From Trichoplax sp. H2 (Eukaryota; Placozoa; Uniplacotomia; Trichoplacea): DNA of 64,000 bases. The stretch covers positions 124,001 to 188,000 of the forward strand of contig NOWV01000025.1 in the NCBI GenBank assembly GCA_003344405.1. The letters run 5' to 3'. Positions 49,391 to 63,100 of the stretch are shown here, piece after piece (positions within the stretch are counted from its first letter, which is position 1; each line of letters begins with the position of its first letter). A program made the position numbers and the translations under genes. The notes beneath the pieces were generated by a model that saw nothing but the letters and a program-made list of their open reading frames with translations, did not search any database and was not told where the DNA came from.

Positions 49391-49856
49391 CCTTTCAATG
49401 AATGAATTTGTTGTTAACTGGATCTGTAAATCACTCAAAGACTCGGGTAGACTCCATCATTTTTTCCAATGATTTCATTTCTTGGCTGGTAAGTGATTAT
49501 TTTAACGCCTAGAACACAACCGAACAATGATGCAAATGTTGATAGCGGTACATTGTAAGCTGCAGGCTTATTCGCCTTCTGTTACATGATTATTAATCGA
49601 TTCAATCGAACCAATACGCCAACACTGAGCGCATCGCTGAGACATAGAAGAGAAGAAGAAAAAAAAATGGGCCAGCAGTTCCTTTTATACCTTGGCTTAG
49701 ATATGCGCTTCAACTTTGTGCTGATTCACTTTTTGCATGGCGTACGTACGTATTGTCATAACATCATGTGAAGTCATCGAGCGTCAACCGCTATCGTTGT
49801 ACTGTATAGTAGGTCGTGTAGCAGTATCATTCTCCATCAGGTGTCATGGCCGCTTA
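49391..49856. other. Noncoding spacer
   Basis: No gene or repeat recognised. A frame at 49586-49771 lacks coding character. Confidence 0.4.
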
Positions 49857-50130
49857 CCAATCGCCAAATCTCTGATAGAGATTTGACGATCAAAAGCGCT
49901 AAAATGGCTTTGCACTAAAGCTCCAATAGATGGAGTAATTGCAAAATGGCAATAAACAAATCAAGGCTTTACTGCCTTGATTGATTCTATTACCAATCGT
50001 CAAATCTCTATCAGAGATTTGACGATCAAAAGCGCTAAAATGGCTTTGCACTAAAGCTCCAATAGATGGAGTAATTGCAAAATGGCAACAAACAAATCAA
50101 GGCTTTACTGCCTTGATTGATTCTATTACC
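49857..50130. repeat. 136-bp tandem duplication made of nested hairpins
   Basis: GATTTGACGATCAAAAGCG occurs at 49880 and 50016, and the whole unit is repeated nearly exactly. Each unit holds inverted repeats: in the second copy ATCGTCAAATCTCT pairs with AGAGATTTGACGAT around a 3-base loop (49996-50026, 14-bp arms), and AATCAAGGC pairs with GCCTTGATT around TTTACT (50095-50118). A smaller CTCCA/TGGAG pair lies between. The first copy has substitutions in its first hairpin. A foldback or MITE-like origin is possible, but no target duplication was identified. Confidence 0.85.
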
Positions 50131-53100
50131 AGTACAACTTGAAAGCTTGGTAGAGCGCTCTCCACAGTGAGTCAATGATACTGACTGACTGTAGAATAAT
50201 GACAGCATGTAAGGCTCGGGTAGACCTTTTGAACCTTTGAACGATACAAGTTGAAATTGATCCATGGGCAATCATGGATAAAATATCAAAGGCTAACATT
50301 CAGTACGTCTACAATAATTAATCCATTGACTGTAGTCAAATCATGATGGCCTAACTTGCTTCTATATCGTTAACAAGCAAGTGCAATGGCAACCGGTAAT
50401 GACCAGCAGAACTTGATAGGCATGATGTCCTACCTATGATATCACAGGCTAAAACTTCATGAAGAAAACTGAAATACTTGGATCAACATAAATATCCTAC
50501 TTCTATAATCGTCTTAAGCGATTTTGGACTCTGGATTCATGTGATCCACATACCCTAGGTGTACAGTACAGTCTACGGCAACCACTTCTATCCTTGGTTG
50601 ATCGACACCAGTTGGATATCAACTAGTTTCAATAACATGATGACGAATACTAAAAGTGATTCAACGGACTGACAATGTAAAATAGTCCAGGCATTCTAAT
50701 ATGTAGTGCACTTATGGAATGGCTATTTGAACAAATTAAATAATGATATTGTCCTTATAATTTGGGTCGTCTATAGGATCGACGTTGCAAACGATTGTTT
50801 TGATAATAAATCAAATCTATATTGCTCGAAAGACAGTAAAAGTCAGTTTTGCTACACGCCATTGCCTACCTTGCCCTAACATGATGGTGCGAAAGCAACT
50901 TTACCCTTCCAACACTTAGTACTATCCTTAAGAAGAAATTTGTAAGTAATATTCTTACCGTACGTACAGTATATGGATATGCATTTCAATAGTGCCATTG
51001 ACTTAATTTGGCTATTAATTAGTTGTTGCAGTGATTATTTATTTACGCCTTCTAGACGTAGTGTGTTAATGAACACCGTACACCACTTTCCTTGAGTATG
51101 AAGAATGAGGTAACCAAATTGACCGATAGTATTGCAATAGCGTTTCGTGTTTATTTACCTGCCATAATTACAGTATACAGTACAACAGTCTCTATTTTCA
51201 TGCAATCATGCATTATTTCAATATCGCAAATCAACCTTAGTCAAATGCCTTACTGGTTGTATTGCTACTCATAAACGAGTAGAAAGACGTTCTTGAAAAT
51301 CTGTTCATGCTACACTACACCTGTAGACGTATGTATCAAGTTATTAATCCATCTATCATTGCAGTATCGACATTTTTTGCAACACTTATTCCCACTGTAA
51401 TGAGCTAAAATAGATGAAATAATATAGGATTGATACGATATTATATTAACTCCATCTGCGGTAGATATAAATGATACAGTCACGTATTATATAATTATAG
51501 AGCCAAATCAATCTTATTTCCCTTTGCCTACTCTTATGTAAGGAAATTCAACTGGGTGTGAATGATGAGTTGGCAATGTATTTGAAGAAATCTCGAATAA
51601 CCATGTCCACACATATATATGATCATTATTCATTAGACAGTACAATCAAAACAGCATGTCAAACCATTTATATTTGTGTGTATGATGAATTGGTTATCAA
51701 CTCATCTTATATGATGGAATCCCCGTTTTAGCAGCATCGTCAAGTAAACCTTAATAAACATACTGCAATTAGGGATTGTAAATATCCTCTTTGGTATTAG
51801 AATTACCCAAGTATGAAAACTCAGGTGCAATCGCTAACTACAATACAGGTTTTGAAAGACAGTGTTTTTACTGCTCCAAATCCTCTAGTGTTAACTGTAC
51901 AACGAGTCTACGTACCGTACTACATGGTTAAGATATCAAATAGATTATATATATACACTACCCGATTTTCTCTCGACTTATCCATCTGATTGATTAGTGC
52001 TAACCTTGACCTGATTGAAGGATATTAACTTCGGAACATCAGTTGCAATGCACGCATTACAAATAATTGTCATATGGATTTACTAAATCATACGTTACGC
52101 GGCATGATTGTGTACTTATGCTGATTCTATAATTCGCCATATGCTATCATCACATGAAAGTATAGCATATTCTGTCGCATCAATTCTCGAGATAATTTTG
52201 CATTTGGATAACCAAATAGCTTCTAGAGGCTACTTTCTCGAGAGTAGAAAACTCTATAAATTAATAATCATATTAATTCGTTTATGTATTTGTGGAACAT
52301 AATTCTTGGTCAATTCCTCCATTGCATAATTTAGATATTTGAGTTGAAAGGTAAGTACTGTGCAATCCGTATTTACTATTACGAATAATTTAGCTACAAG
52401 GTAGTGAAGGAAAGGCGAATTTATTAATCCTTTCTGAATATTTCTATGATAAAATTATAATTCTCTTACCGTAGTTCGACATAATAGAGTGTGTTTGATC
52501 TCTATAACGGTCTTTATTTCTCGTATTACTGTATTAAATTAAGAGATTAACAAAAATTGTTTTAGTTTCCGTAGCTTGATAAATTTTAACTATTATAGCT
52601 CGAGGATATCTTTAAACCCGGTATCAATCGTACCATTTCTTCTTTATAGTCAATAAAATAGCTAAGTTATCTCATACTTATTACAAACATTGGATCAGAT
52701 TATCTCTTATGTACTCTTACATCCGTAAATTTTTAACCTAAGATATTGGTCTTTATAGATTGTAGCAATATTACGTCCTGGTACTAGATTAATTCTTATT
52801 AGTTATAAAATTACAATACTTTTAAACAATAATTATCTAGAACATAAAATACCTGAATTAGCGTTCGTATCGTATCAGCATGTGTCAATGCAAATGAACT
52901 CCTTGATGCCTATTCAAAGCATTGCCTATAACACTTTTAGCAGTAGCAAAATATAGTATCTGCAGGTCTTCATTCATTGCCCATATCCTTACTAATATAA
53001 GCCTATGCACATGGAAGACACACATCATATTTCTTGTTGGATTAATTATCAGAAATTATAATCATTTTCTCCTAGTTAGCTATCGTAGTATGCTTTTGCT

Positions 53101-53259
53101 ACTAATTAGTCAATTAGTTGGTTGGTGTTAATGTGGTCACGATTGCCTGTGATAAATATTAATTGTAAGATTTATGTATGTATAATGCTGATTAGCTTTA
53201 ACTTATCTTCTAGGTTGATATATAGAGATTTCCTTGGATTTTAGCTACAAGTATATAAG
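50131..53259. other. Intergenic stretch ahead of the PRA1 gene
   Basis: No gene is supported. A minus-strand frame at 50035-50271 has partly protein-like composition but runs into the hairpin repeat and has no splice partner. The last few hundred bases before 53260 are presumably promoter and 5' UTR, without a recognisable element. Confidence 0.4.
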
Positions 53260-54492
53260 ATGCCTACAATACTTGATACAGATGTTAATGAAAATGAAGA
53301 TCTTGAAGGAAAACAAACTGGTGTTCATGTAGGCAAAAAGCGGCAGATGAAGTCGGCCAAGGTAGAGGAGATAAAAAGCGAGAAAAAAGAATGGCTTAGT
53401 GCAGCGTGGAAAGGTGTCAAACCTTGGTCCGCCTTCGTAACATGTAATAAATTTTCTAAACCGCAAAGTATTTCTGATGTTGGAAAGCGTCTAGTAACCA
53501 ATATTCGATTCTACTGGTGGAATTATATCTTCATAACCCTCTTTTTAATGATTTTTTGTATGTAAGTGCGAGAATTAAAGCAAAAGTATAGAGATAGTTC
53601 TTTTATGTTGATCAAAAGTGTCATTATCGTATCTACTATGTGAGCCGTAGAGATAAAAGAAAGAGCTTTGCGCCAAGCTAACATGTTCATTTTACTAATT
53701 AGACTCCAAATAATCTATTCTTATGTCTATAACTGTAATCTATATTAATTTTTAATTAACTAAAATAATCTTAGCTACGCATCTTATTGGCAGTATTGTT
53801 GATATCGTACTCAGTACGTAAATCATCCACACCATGATGGTTTCTTATATAAGTTCATTGAATCTCTAATACTGTGCCCAGTTACTTCATACTAGCTAAT
53901 GCACGTCTGAAATTGATATCTTGTCCAGAATTACCTCACCTATGCTGCTTTTGGCATTGTGTGCAACAGCAGCCGGCTGTTACTGGATTAATACTCGCTG
54001 CAAAGGAGAAAAAACCAAATTTTGCGGTACTTATAGAATGGATTGCATATTTCCTTCACTTGAATTATCTGATACCGTTTGCTTGTCGTCATTTCCTAAC
54101 ATTACTAATAACTAACACTGTAAAATTTTTCTTTTGTTGTAGGCCATGAATTTGATAAAACTGAACAGTACGGACTCGTTTGTTTAATCACTTTACCATT
54201 ATATATCTTTGCATCTGCTGGTTCAACTATTTTTTGGCTCACGGGTATATTATTCTTTTTATGTCCATTTGTGGAATTAAAATTTTTATTTACCAAATTA
54301 CTGTATCGTAAAAGGCAAATTATTTTACTGTTAATACCACCATCGACGATAACTCGATAGCCAAATCAATCGTAATTTGATATATTTATTTGTATATCCC
54401 TAGGTCTTGTAGCTTTCATAGTTTTCTTTCACGCTACATTTACCCTATCGGAGGATGAGATTCTTCCACCACCAGGCACAGAAATGGTATAA
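53260..54492 (+). CDS. PRA1-family (prenylated Rab acceptor / ARL6IP5-like) membrane protein, 196 aa, four exons
   Basis: Exons 53260-53561, 53929-54026, 54143-54244 and 54404-54492, all with GT-AG introns and matching phases (591 bases including TAA). An acidic/lysine-rich N-terminal tail of about 50 residues precedes the PRA1 domain signature: KPWSAFVTCNKFSKP (54-68), RLVTNIRFYWWNY (77-89), two hydrophobic hairpin segments (about 90-120 and 140-180) and FFHATF (174-179). PRA1 proteins sit in ER, Golgi and endosomal membranes, bind small GTPases and influence vesicle traffic and glutamate transporters. The family is usually about 170-190 residues, so this is full length. The split FHA-type end and the short acidic tail favour the PRAF2/ARL6IP5 branch over RABAC1, but I cannot decide by eye. 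Confidence 0.92.
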
Positions 54493-57151
54493 TTATACCG
54501 CCGCCGAAAATTTTTAACCGAATGATTAATTATAAATAACGTGTTAAATAATCGTAAGAATTATTAGAAATAATATTACGTATATAATATGTAAAATATA
54601 TATATTAAATAATGCGATTGTTCATTGCTAGATAATCATATGCCTGTATATTATCGCTTCGATTTATTAATATAATACAAGCTGTATAATATATTGCTTT
54701 ATGACATTCAACTACTATAATTAGATCAATAACCGATGGTAAATTAAGCGTGTAAGTTAGGTAAATTACTTGTTACATATTGCGGGTATATCAAACTTGA
54801 CTGGTGATACGTTGGCTCCTTGTTACCTTGTATTGTTAAGGAATATGAGAATAATTAACGCAACCAATCGTGAAAAATATGAAGTTACATTCGAAAAATT
54901 AATAGTGTATTTATAAATATATCAATACCCAGATCTTACTGACAGATAACAAAATATTACACCGAATATGTTGTAAAAAGTACAACTACTACATTCAATA
55001 TTTACTTCTACAGAAAGGAAGTGTACTTTTTTAATACCTGTAATTCTTAAAAGTTGTTTCGTTATAAAGTAAACACTAAACGTCCGGGTATTAAAAACCA
55101 GTACAAAATATTACGGTAATCGGTTCCTTCAGTGGTTATTGATGCAATTTTAGCTGTCACTAACCTCTAAAAATTTCATTTATCACGATCTAGCGGTAGT
55201 GAATTTTTGTGAAATAAAATAAGAGTACCTATTGATGTAAGAATTTAAAATTATTGTTTATGATATATTTGAAGGTACTGACAGCATAACATGTAGTAAA
55301 AACCAAAAGTCTCGATCTTACAATGTTTCATGGCAACAGACTGATGAGTGCAGGCCTCATCGATATAATGCTCAAACTTTTTACTACATTCTTTTATGAT
55401 CCAGAAGCGTAATATCGAAAGTTTAACATGATACCGAAAAGACTGCGATTCGCCATTCACATTAGATCAGATCATATAATAGCAGCTTTATCTTTACCTA
55501 GTTACATAATTATTTATGATAAAATATGTAGCTATCGATGTCACGAAAAATTTAGTAATTTAATACATATTCTGCGGTCTTTCCTGGCAATCTTCTTGCT
55601 AAATTATAGTTACATCAAATAATGATAAAACTTTTCCATTACCGATACAACATGACGTTGATATTTTTATATGTATTCTTTCTCCCCAAATACGATTTTC
55701 TGTACTCCATTTATTAGATATTCAAGGATGAAAAATTAGTCATCTATAGTATATTATTACTTCGATATCCTAAACCGTTGCACAATTAGCAATTTTATTT
55801 CTCAACATTAAATTTAGACTTTCACGACACGATAGGTTGATTAAAAAAAGCAACTGACTGGTGGTATAGTTCTAACGACTACCGTCTAGTCTACAGTCAA
55901 ATCTGTGAACTTTCAGCCTCTATTTCATATGGTTTAATTGAATACTTCCAGTAACTGGTAACGATTTTAAACCGCATTATATCAAAAACTCACATCGTAC
56001 ATTTTGATATTGTCCAAGGTCTGTAAATTTGCTATTAACTACTCATAACGTCTTCCAGATGTGTACAGTTCCTAGTTGCACTATCATGTACTTAGTTGGA
56101 CAATAGGTTTACAATAACAACAATAAATGAAACTCCTTTATCATTGCCTGAGATATTTGGAAATTAAAAAATACCAAGTATTAAATCTTACTCCTTGTAC
56201 TTAAGCAAATGTAATAAATTTGTTCAGAAGGAAAAAACTTGAAATATTAATTCTATTAATAATTATAGCGTTATATGATCAGTTGCTCAGGCCGATTGAT
56301 TCTAGCCAGTATTTTTAAAATATATATTCATATTTCTAGCGACAGATAGTATTCAATGTTTGCATGGTTATTCCTCTTTAGATATGATACATACGCATAA
56401 ATACAAACCCTGAAGACTATTCTCTTCGAAGTTTAGGTGGTTATTTTTATACTTATTAAATCCGTCAAAAAGTCGATCAAAAATACATCGTAGCAAGGCG
56501 TAACCTTTATTATCATTTAATGTGCATTGATAAGTGTATTATAATGTAGATATAGTCTACACAAATAGATGTATGCTGTAAATATAGTATATCGTATACG
56601 TGCATACTGTGTAATGTACAGTACATATAAGCGTGTCTACTAATAAGTTGTATACTCGCAAATAGGTTTATTTTTTACATATATAGTACAGTCTATATTG
56701 TTATATAGCGTTGATAAATAAAAAAATTAAATCAGTCGGCGTTATTTAGTCGGTAATGTATAATATTTTCCTCGAAATAGTAATTTATATACCGAAAATG
56801 TCCCCGATAAAATATTTTAAGGCAGTTACAGTAACAGTTTTGATTTTCTTGATATAAAAACACATCGCTTCTCTTTGAGGAGTAATTCTTGTTCTAATTT
56901 AATAGGACTAGTTATTGAGCTTACCGCTGATAAAAAAATAACTTTAATTTAGTCTTATTATAGAATAATAAATGAAAATAATTTGTGTATTAAGAGATCT
57001 CTATTCATTTACTGAATTTCGTTAGTTCTATAGATATTCAATGTCAAATAGCAACTTGTTAAATTGCGTATTTGTAAGTCCTAGGCATAAATACTACCAC
57101 ATCTAGGGCCATTTTAATGATGAAAGGAATAAATAACTCGACAGGATAAAA
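54493..57151. other. AT-rich noncoding stretch between convergent genes
   Basis: The PRA1 gene and the MEGF8 gene end toward each other here, so both 3' UTRs lie at the edges. On the minus strand an ATTAAA word lies just after the MEGF8 stop, near 57110-57115. The frames at 55251-55460 and 55428-55622 overlap on opposite strands and show no domain. TATA-like and TACAGTA words are scattered near 56570-56640. Confidence 0.5.
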
Positions 57152-60100
57152 TTACACATTTGTCTCATAAACGATATGCCTCGTAGTAGGCGTAACATTT
57201 GCTTGATAGTTGGTATCAATAGAATTACTACCACTATCATTGTCGCCATCATAGGCAGTAGCGTTGTTGGCTGTATCTATGCTTTTCTTTTGGTGTTTAA
57301 TCAATTTCTTGAAAAGATTATACTTAGACGATTTGCTTGCTTCATGAGATGTTGAATGAATGAACGTTGATGCAACACATAGTTTTGTATTGCATCCAGC
57401 TGGTAGTTGAATCATAAATGTTCCTAATTGGACGTTTTTATTTCTCATTTGCTGAACGCATAATGGCGCCTTCATTGCTTCATCTTCTACGCTACCACTG
57501 CGTTCATTTTCATATAGAAGATGGAATATCTGATATGGTCTACTTTTCATATCTTCTACAGCTTCTTGCCTTTGGAGCACAACTCGGTATTGTTTCACTT
57601 TCCAAATCAGTAAGGCTGTACCCAAGGCTAAAAATAACGAAGTAAAGAACGCTGCTAGAAAAATAAGCATATTAAAACTTGAATATGGCTGATCAAAATG
57701 GATTGTAGCGAAAGATTGTTCATGATGTCTAGTTGGAAAAATGGTTACGTAAAAATCACTTTCTTGGACTTTAGAAGTTCCAGTTTTGGGTATGATTATT
57801 GTAGTTTTGAAGGAAACTCCTTTCAGTTTAACGATTTCCCTTTTAAATATTATATAATTTTGATGTCTTTCCTTTGAAATGTCAATCTCAGTCATAGCTG
57901 ATTTACTTATATTCACTAAATTAATGTTTCTACCATTTATTCCGTGGTCAATAAGCACTACCTCTGACTTCTTCGCAATGTAGATATCAGCTGTTGCATT
58001 ATAGATGGAGACAGTAATACGTATATCCACGTTGGAATAGATAGATGAGATATGAAAATTAGTGGATAAATTTACTGCTGATAATGGTGCTTTTTCAATT
58101 GAGCCTCCCGGTATTCCAAGTTCTTTATAACATTGGCGACCACCTATCCCTTCGCCCTTGTAACCAGCTTGACATTTCGAACACTAGTTCCGTATAAAAA
58201 TTGTATAAATGAAATAAAAAATGAGATAAGACTTAAAGAAAAAACAGTAGTCTGTTTATGTATATATATTATTTGTCTTAATCATCAGTTTAGGCAGGGA
58301 ATATCAATTAATGTGAAATGAGATAAATCTGTGAATTGTTACAATTTGATTAACCTGTCGGTATCGACAATCTGAAGTGGTATGATCGCACGGTGATATT
58401 GTTTTATCTGCACAAGAACAATTTAATCCATCGAATTTGTTGCATGCTAATCCATGTCCATTACATTCACATCTGAAGGAAGAACAAAGTCGTGAAATAA
58501 GAACATATGAAATGTACAGTATAACGAAGGAAATATATTTCATCAATTTATACAATATCCTTAGATTATCTATTCCACTATTATAAATTTTAAATACTAA
58601 TCACTTTTGTAGATAAATAATTAATTAATACTTGGCCAAAGGTGTATAAAATTCTATACCTTTGACAAGGTGAACTTTCGTGTAAGCGAAAGAATCCAGT
58701 TTTGCATTGATCACACTTCTTTCCCTCCATATTACCACTACAATTCAAACAGATAGCATCCTGCTGATTCGGGCCTATACTTTGCTTCTTTAATATCTAA
58801 AGAAATAAATGTAAGCTTATAACTTCATTCTTTGGTGACATTAGAATACTATAAAAGCTAAAGATATTTATCAGATAACAATATAACATGATTTAAATGT
58901 GACTAACCTCTTTCAGGCTTGGAAATACACCATCAGATCGCAAACTTTTGTATTGGTCATCCGATACACATATATTGCTATGGTAGTTACAAAATTTTAA
59001 ACAGGATGTACATATTGAATCATTGTTATGCATGGATTTTACAAATAATGGCTTGCATTCATGGCAATATTTTCCCTGAAATTTGTGAAGAATTAGATAT
59101 TTATCAAAACACATTTCAATACCATACACATAATATATCATACTAATTAAACAATAAATAGCAGAATTTCGAAGTATTTTATTACCTGAGAATTGTTGTG
59201 ACACTTTAAGCATATATCAGTATGAGTAGTATTCGGACAAGTAGAATGACTATTACAGTTACATTTCTTTTCGCAATATTCTCCGACATAACCAGTATAG
59301 CAACTACAGTTATTAGGCTGAGTGCAATATCCATGATGATTGCAGCGATCTTTGCAAATAGGCATGCATTTTTCTCTATTTGGATGATAGTAAATAATAT
59401 AATTAGAGCATATGTTTACATTTAATTAACATTTTCAATTTATCTTTAAGCATCTACTTGATTTATTACGTTGGTTCACCAACTCACCCTCGCAATTCAT
59501 ATCCGGCGACACAACTACAAATAAAAGAAGTAGGAGTATCTATACAATTTTCAACATCAACACAGTCATGATTGCCATTTTCACACTCATTCTCCATAGG
59601 GCAAGAAAGGACATTCCAAGATGTAAAGCTTTTACTTAGTGCAGAGCTTGGGAAAATATCATTTAAGCACTGCTTCTGCATGGATGATTCCATGCAAATT
59701 CCTACCAAATTAAGAATTATGACAATATTACTACGAATAACAAATTAATAATTTGTATCTTAGAATGTATTATAAATATATATATTCGTTTCATTTACGC
59801 AAGATGCAATAGATTTAAGAATAATCGTAACCTTGCCCCGAGTAATTTCCTAAGGTATATTTTGCACACCAGGAGCAGTTCAATTGGCTATTGCAACTTC
59901 TACAATTCTTAAAGTTCCTACATGGACGAGGACAATGATTAGGGCTGCTCAACAATTGGCCACAAGTTCCTCCAGCACAGATCAATGGAAGGGCACTCGG
60001 AGGTAGACATTTTGACTTGGAAATACTCCAAACACAGTGACCAGATACTTCATCGGCTAACTGTCCAGTACATTCATAACAACTTTTACGATTTTGGCAA

Positions 60101-63100
60101 ATCGATGGGCAAGAATCATTAATGACACTATTTGTGGTTATGTGTTGTGCAGGTTCGCATGCATACGACGTACTAGTACTAAAAACTGTCTTATGGAATA
60201 GTGAATAATCTTTAACTGATTTCCAAGAGCAACTACATGAATGGCATGATGGTGAATTGCACCTTCTTTCTTTACAGCTACTAGCAGTAGTCATTTTTGT
60301 AAGAGAACTGGTTTCACAAGGACCTTTTGTTCTTGTAATCAAATTAGCAATTTCTCTCGGATCTGTGTTGACAGATCGACACATTTTGATTCCGCAACCG
60401 GTAAACCAAGCACAATTATCACTGGATAAACATTCAATGCAATTACTATATCTTTGACAAAAATCAATCAGTCTTGGACTAGATTTAATGCAGTCGGGGC
60501 CATTATCTGACTCAGAAAAACAACCAGCTTTAGTAGGACACCAACTACATCGTACACTACACCAAGGACAAAGTTGTTGATTATTAGAAGTGTCACCGGT
60601 ACATTCCTGGTAGTTATCAATCAGTTGGCATGTATCATTCGTTAAAGTTAAAGAATATGCTCTACTAAATGGTTGCCCATTGAATCCACCAAGTAATAAA
60701 ACGCTCCCAGAACGAACTATTGCATGTACATTGATAAATGGAATAGGCCGCTCGCTAAATACGCAGTTTTCTATGCAAGTTATACAAAATCAAAAAAAGA
60801 TTAATTAATTAGTAATCGTTTATTTTATAGCGTAATCATTGATAGCTTTTACAAACATACTTTCGAGAAATTTATTGAAAAATAACAACTTTTTAGACTT
60901 ACTTGAAGGATGAATGGCTCGCCAAATTCCGAATCTTAAATTAAAGGCTGCGACGTTATTCGAATAACTCGATGTCGCATATATAGAGGGATTTTGATCA
61001 TTTGAAAAGCTTCCACCAAATACATACATGTTATGTTCGTAAAGAACTGCAGAATGAAATAATCGACTAGCTCCATTAGCACCAAAAAGTACCGAAAATT
61101 TCAAATTGTTAACATTCAGTTTCAAGATTCGGGAAGACATAGATTCATTTCCTATCCAGTATCCGAAACCTCCGTAGATGTAGATACTTTCACTTGCTGG
61201 ATAATATATCGCGCTATGACCGTATATACCTATTTAACATTAGCATTATCTAATTACGACCTTATACTTAACAATGTCTATTTTACTATTACCTACTGTC
61301 TCTAACTAATCTGTAAGATGTTAGCATGACTACATATTGTTAGGGCTGGAAAAAAATTGAAGATAGGTTAATTTATTGTACCTGCTGGAGGTGTTCCAAA
61401 GGTTGAGGCAAGACTGGATTTTCTGGTGTCAATAGAGTAAATCTCTTCCTCAGTTACATAGCCCTGACTGTCCGAATATCCACCAATAATATAAACCTTG
61501 CCTTTTGCTATCGTAGCAGTATGTCCAGCACGCCGACGAAGCATGTTCTAATTATAATATGTGTAGTATAATGATGTTTAATGTTTATCCATTTTACCAG
61601 CTATCACATAAATACCTGTATTACTCACCGAGCTTTGCACCCAAACATGATTGACGATATCATAGTGCCAGATTTGATTGCTAATTATTCCATCATCGGT
61701 TATACCGCCGAAAATTATCATTTCATCCTAGACGAAAATTAAAGCAATTTGCAGCTATCCGTTTTGATCACTATTTTTGTTATATTATTCTATTCTATTC
61801 AAGGATTGGATTATTTACCTTATAAACTACAGCGCTGTGGAAATATCTACCAACAGGGTAAGTACTTTTCAATGAAGCAACAATTTTCAGGGTTTTCATA
61901 TCCGTAGATAGTTGATAGTGTTGAACTATATTTGAAATTCCCTTTCCTACCTGGTAGCCACCAAATGTTATAATCGCAGAATTTTGATGATAAACTACCG
62001 AATGACCCAAAAGGCTTGAAAAGTCTGCATTATTCGACGGTGTTGATATTAAAGTATTCCAAAGTAACTGTTTCGATTTTAACCTTGACATACAATCAAC
62101 TCCATAAAAGCCCCTGAGACAATCGCATTTACCTGTAATCTAAATTCCATTTATGTCAAAAATATTCAGCCTTTTATATGCCTATTTATCGAAGTCTTAA
62201 TGGTTGATAATTAAAATTTAGATTTACCTTATTGCATTTTCCTCCTTGACCTTGTTCATTACATTGATTTGGGCACCGTAACTGATCACATAGTAGTCCT
62301 AAATAACCGTCCAAACACTTACAGATACCTCCTTCACAACGTCTATTGCCTAAACAGTCACTATTACGGCGACAATGATTGTGCTTAATAAATGCTTTAA
62401 ACATTGCATCCGAAGTTGATCGGAGATTTGTAACCACTACCGTCAAAACCCCAGTGGTAGATGTTATAGGTTTTGGAGTTTCTTGACCACAGAATGAAGC
62501 CAATAAGTTACCTAAAAATAACCAGAGAAAGGAATATAAATACAACACTCTCTGTATGAATAATAACGCAATTACATTGATTATTGTATGTGTATGTTGT
62601 ATAACCTGATGCCTGATCGATTCTACTCGTATTTGCAAATGGATAGCCATCGTAAATATGAACAAACTGAATTGAACACAAGGTATTAAATGTATCCACA
62701 AATTCTATATAGATGTGTTCATTTGTACCACGTTGAGATTGACTAGTATAGAGGCTATTCTCCATAGACGTTGCAATTGTCCATATACAAGTATTATGTC
62801 GATTTCTTTTTTGTAAACTTGACGGCAATATACCAATAGCGGTAGTAGAATTGGATACAATTAAAGTTCGACCATCGCATTCGCGATAACATATACCACC
62901 ATTTCTATTCATAGTTAATAAGGATAAGCAATTACTAAAATTACAAACAGAATATAATTTTAAATGAAATTGACAATCTTTTTTCCACATACTTTGGGTC
63001 ACCAAAATATCCCAGGGCACATACTTCACAATGTTTTCCTGTAGTACTGTTATCACAATGGCAATGACCAGTAACTATATTACATGTCTGACTATGACCA

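Noticed and set aside
50035-50271. Minus-strand small protein beginning MPMDQFQLVSF
   Set aside because: It runs into the duplicated hairpin unit, lacks a splice partner and matches no family I know.
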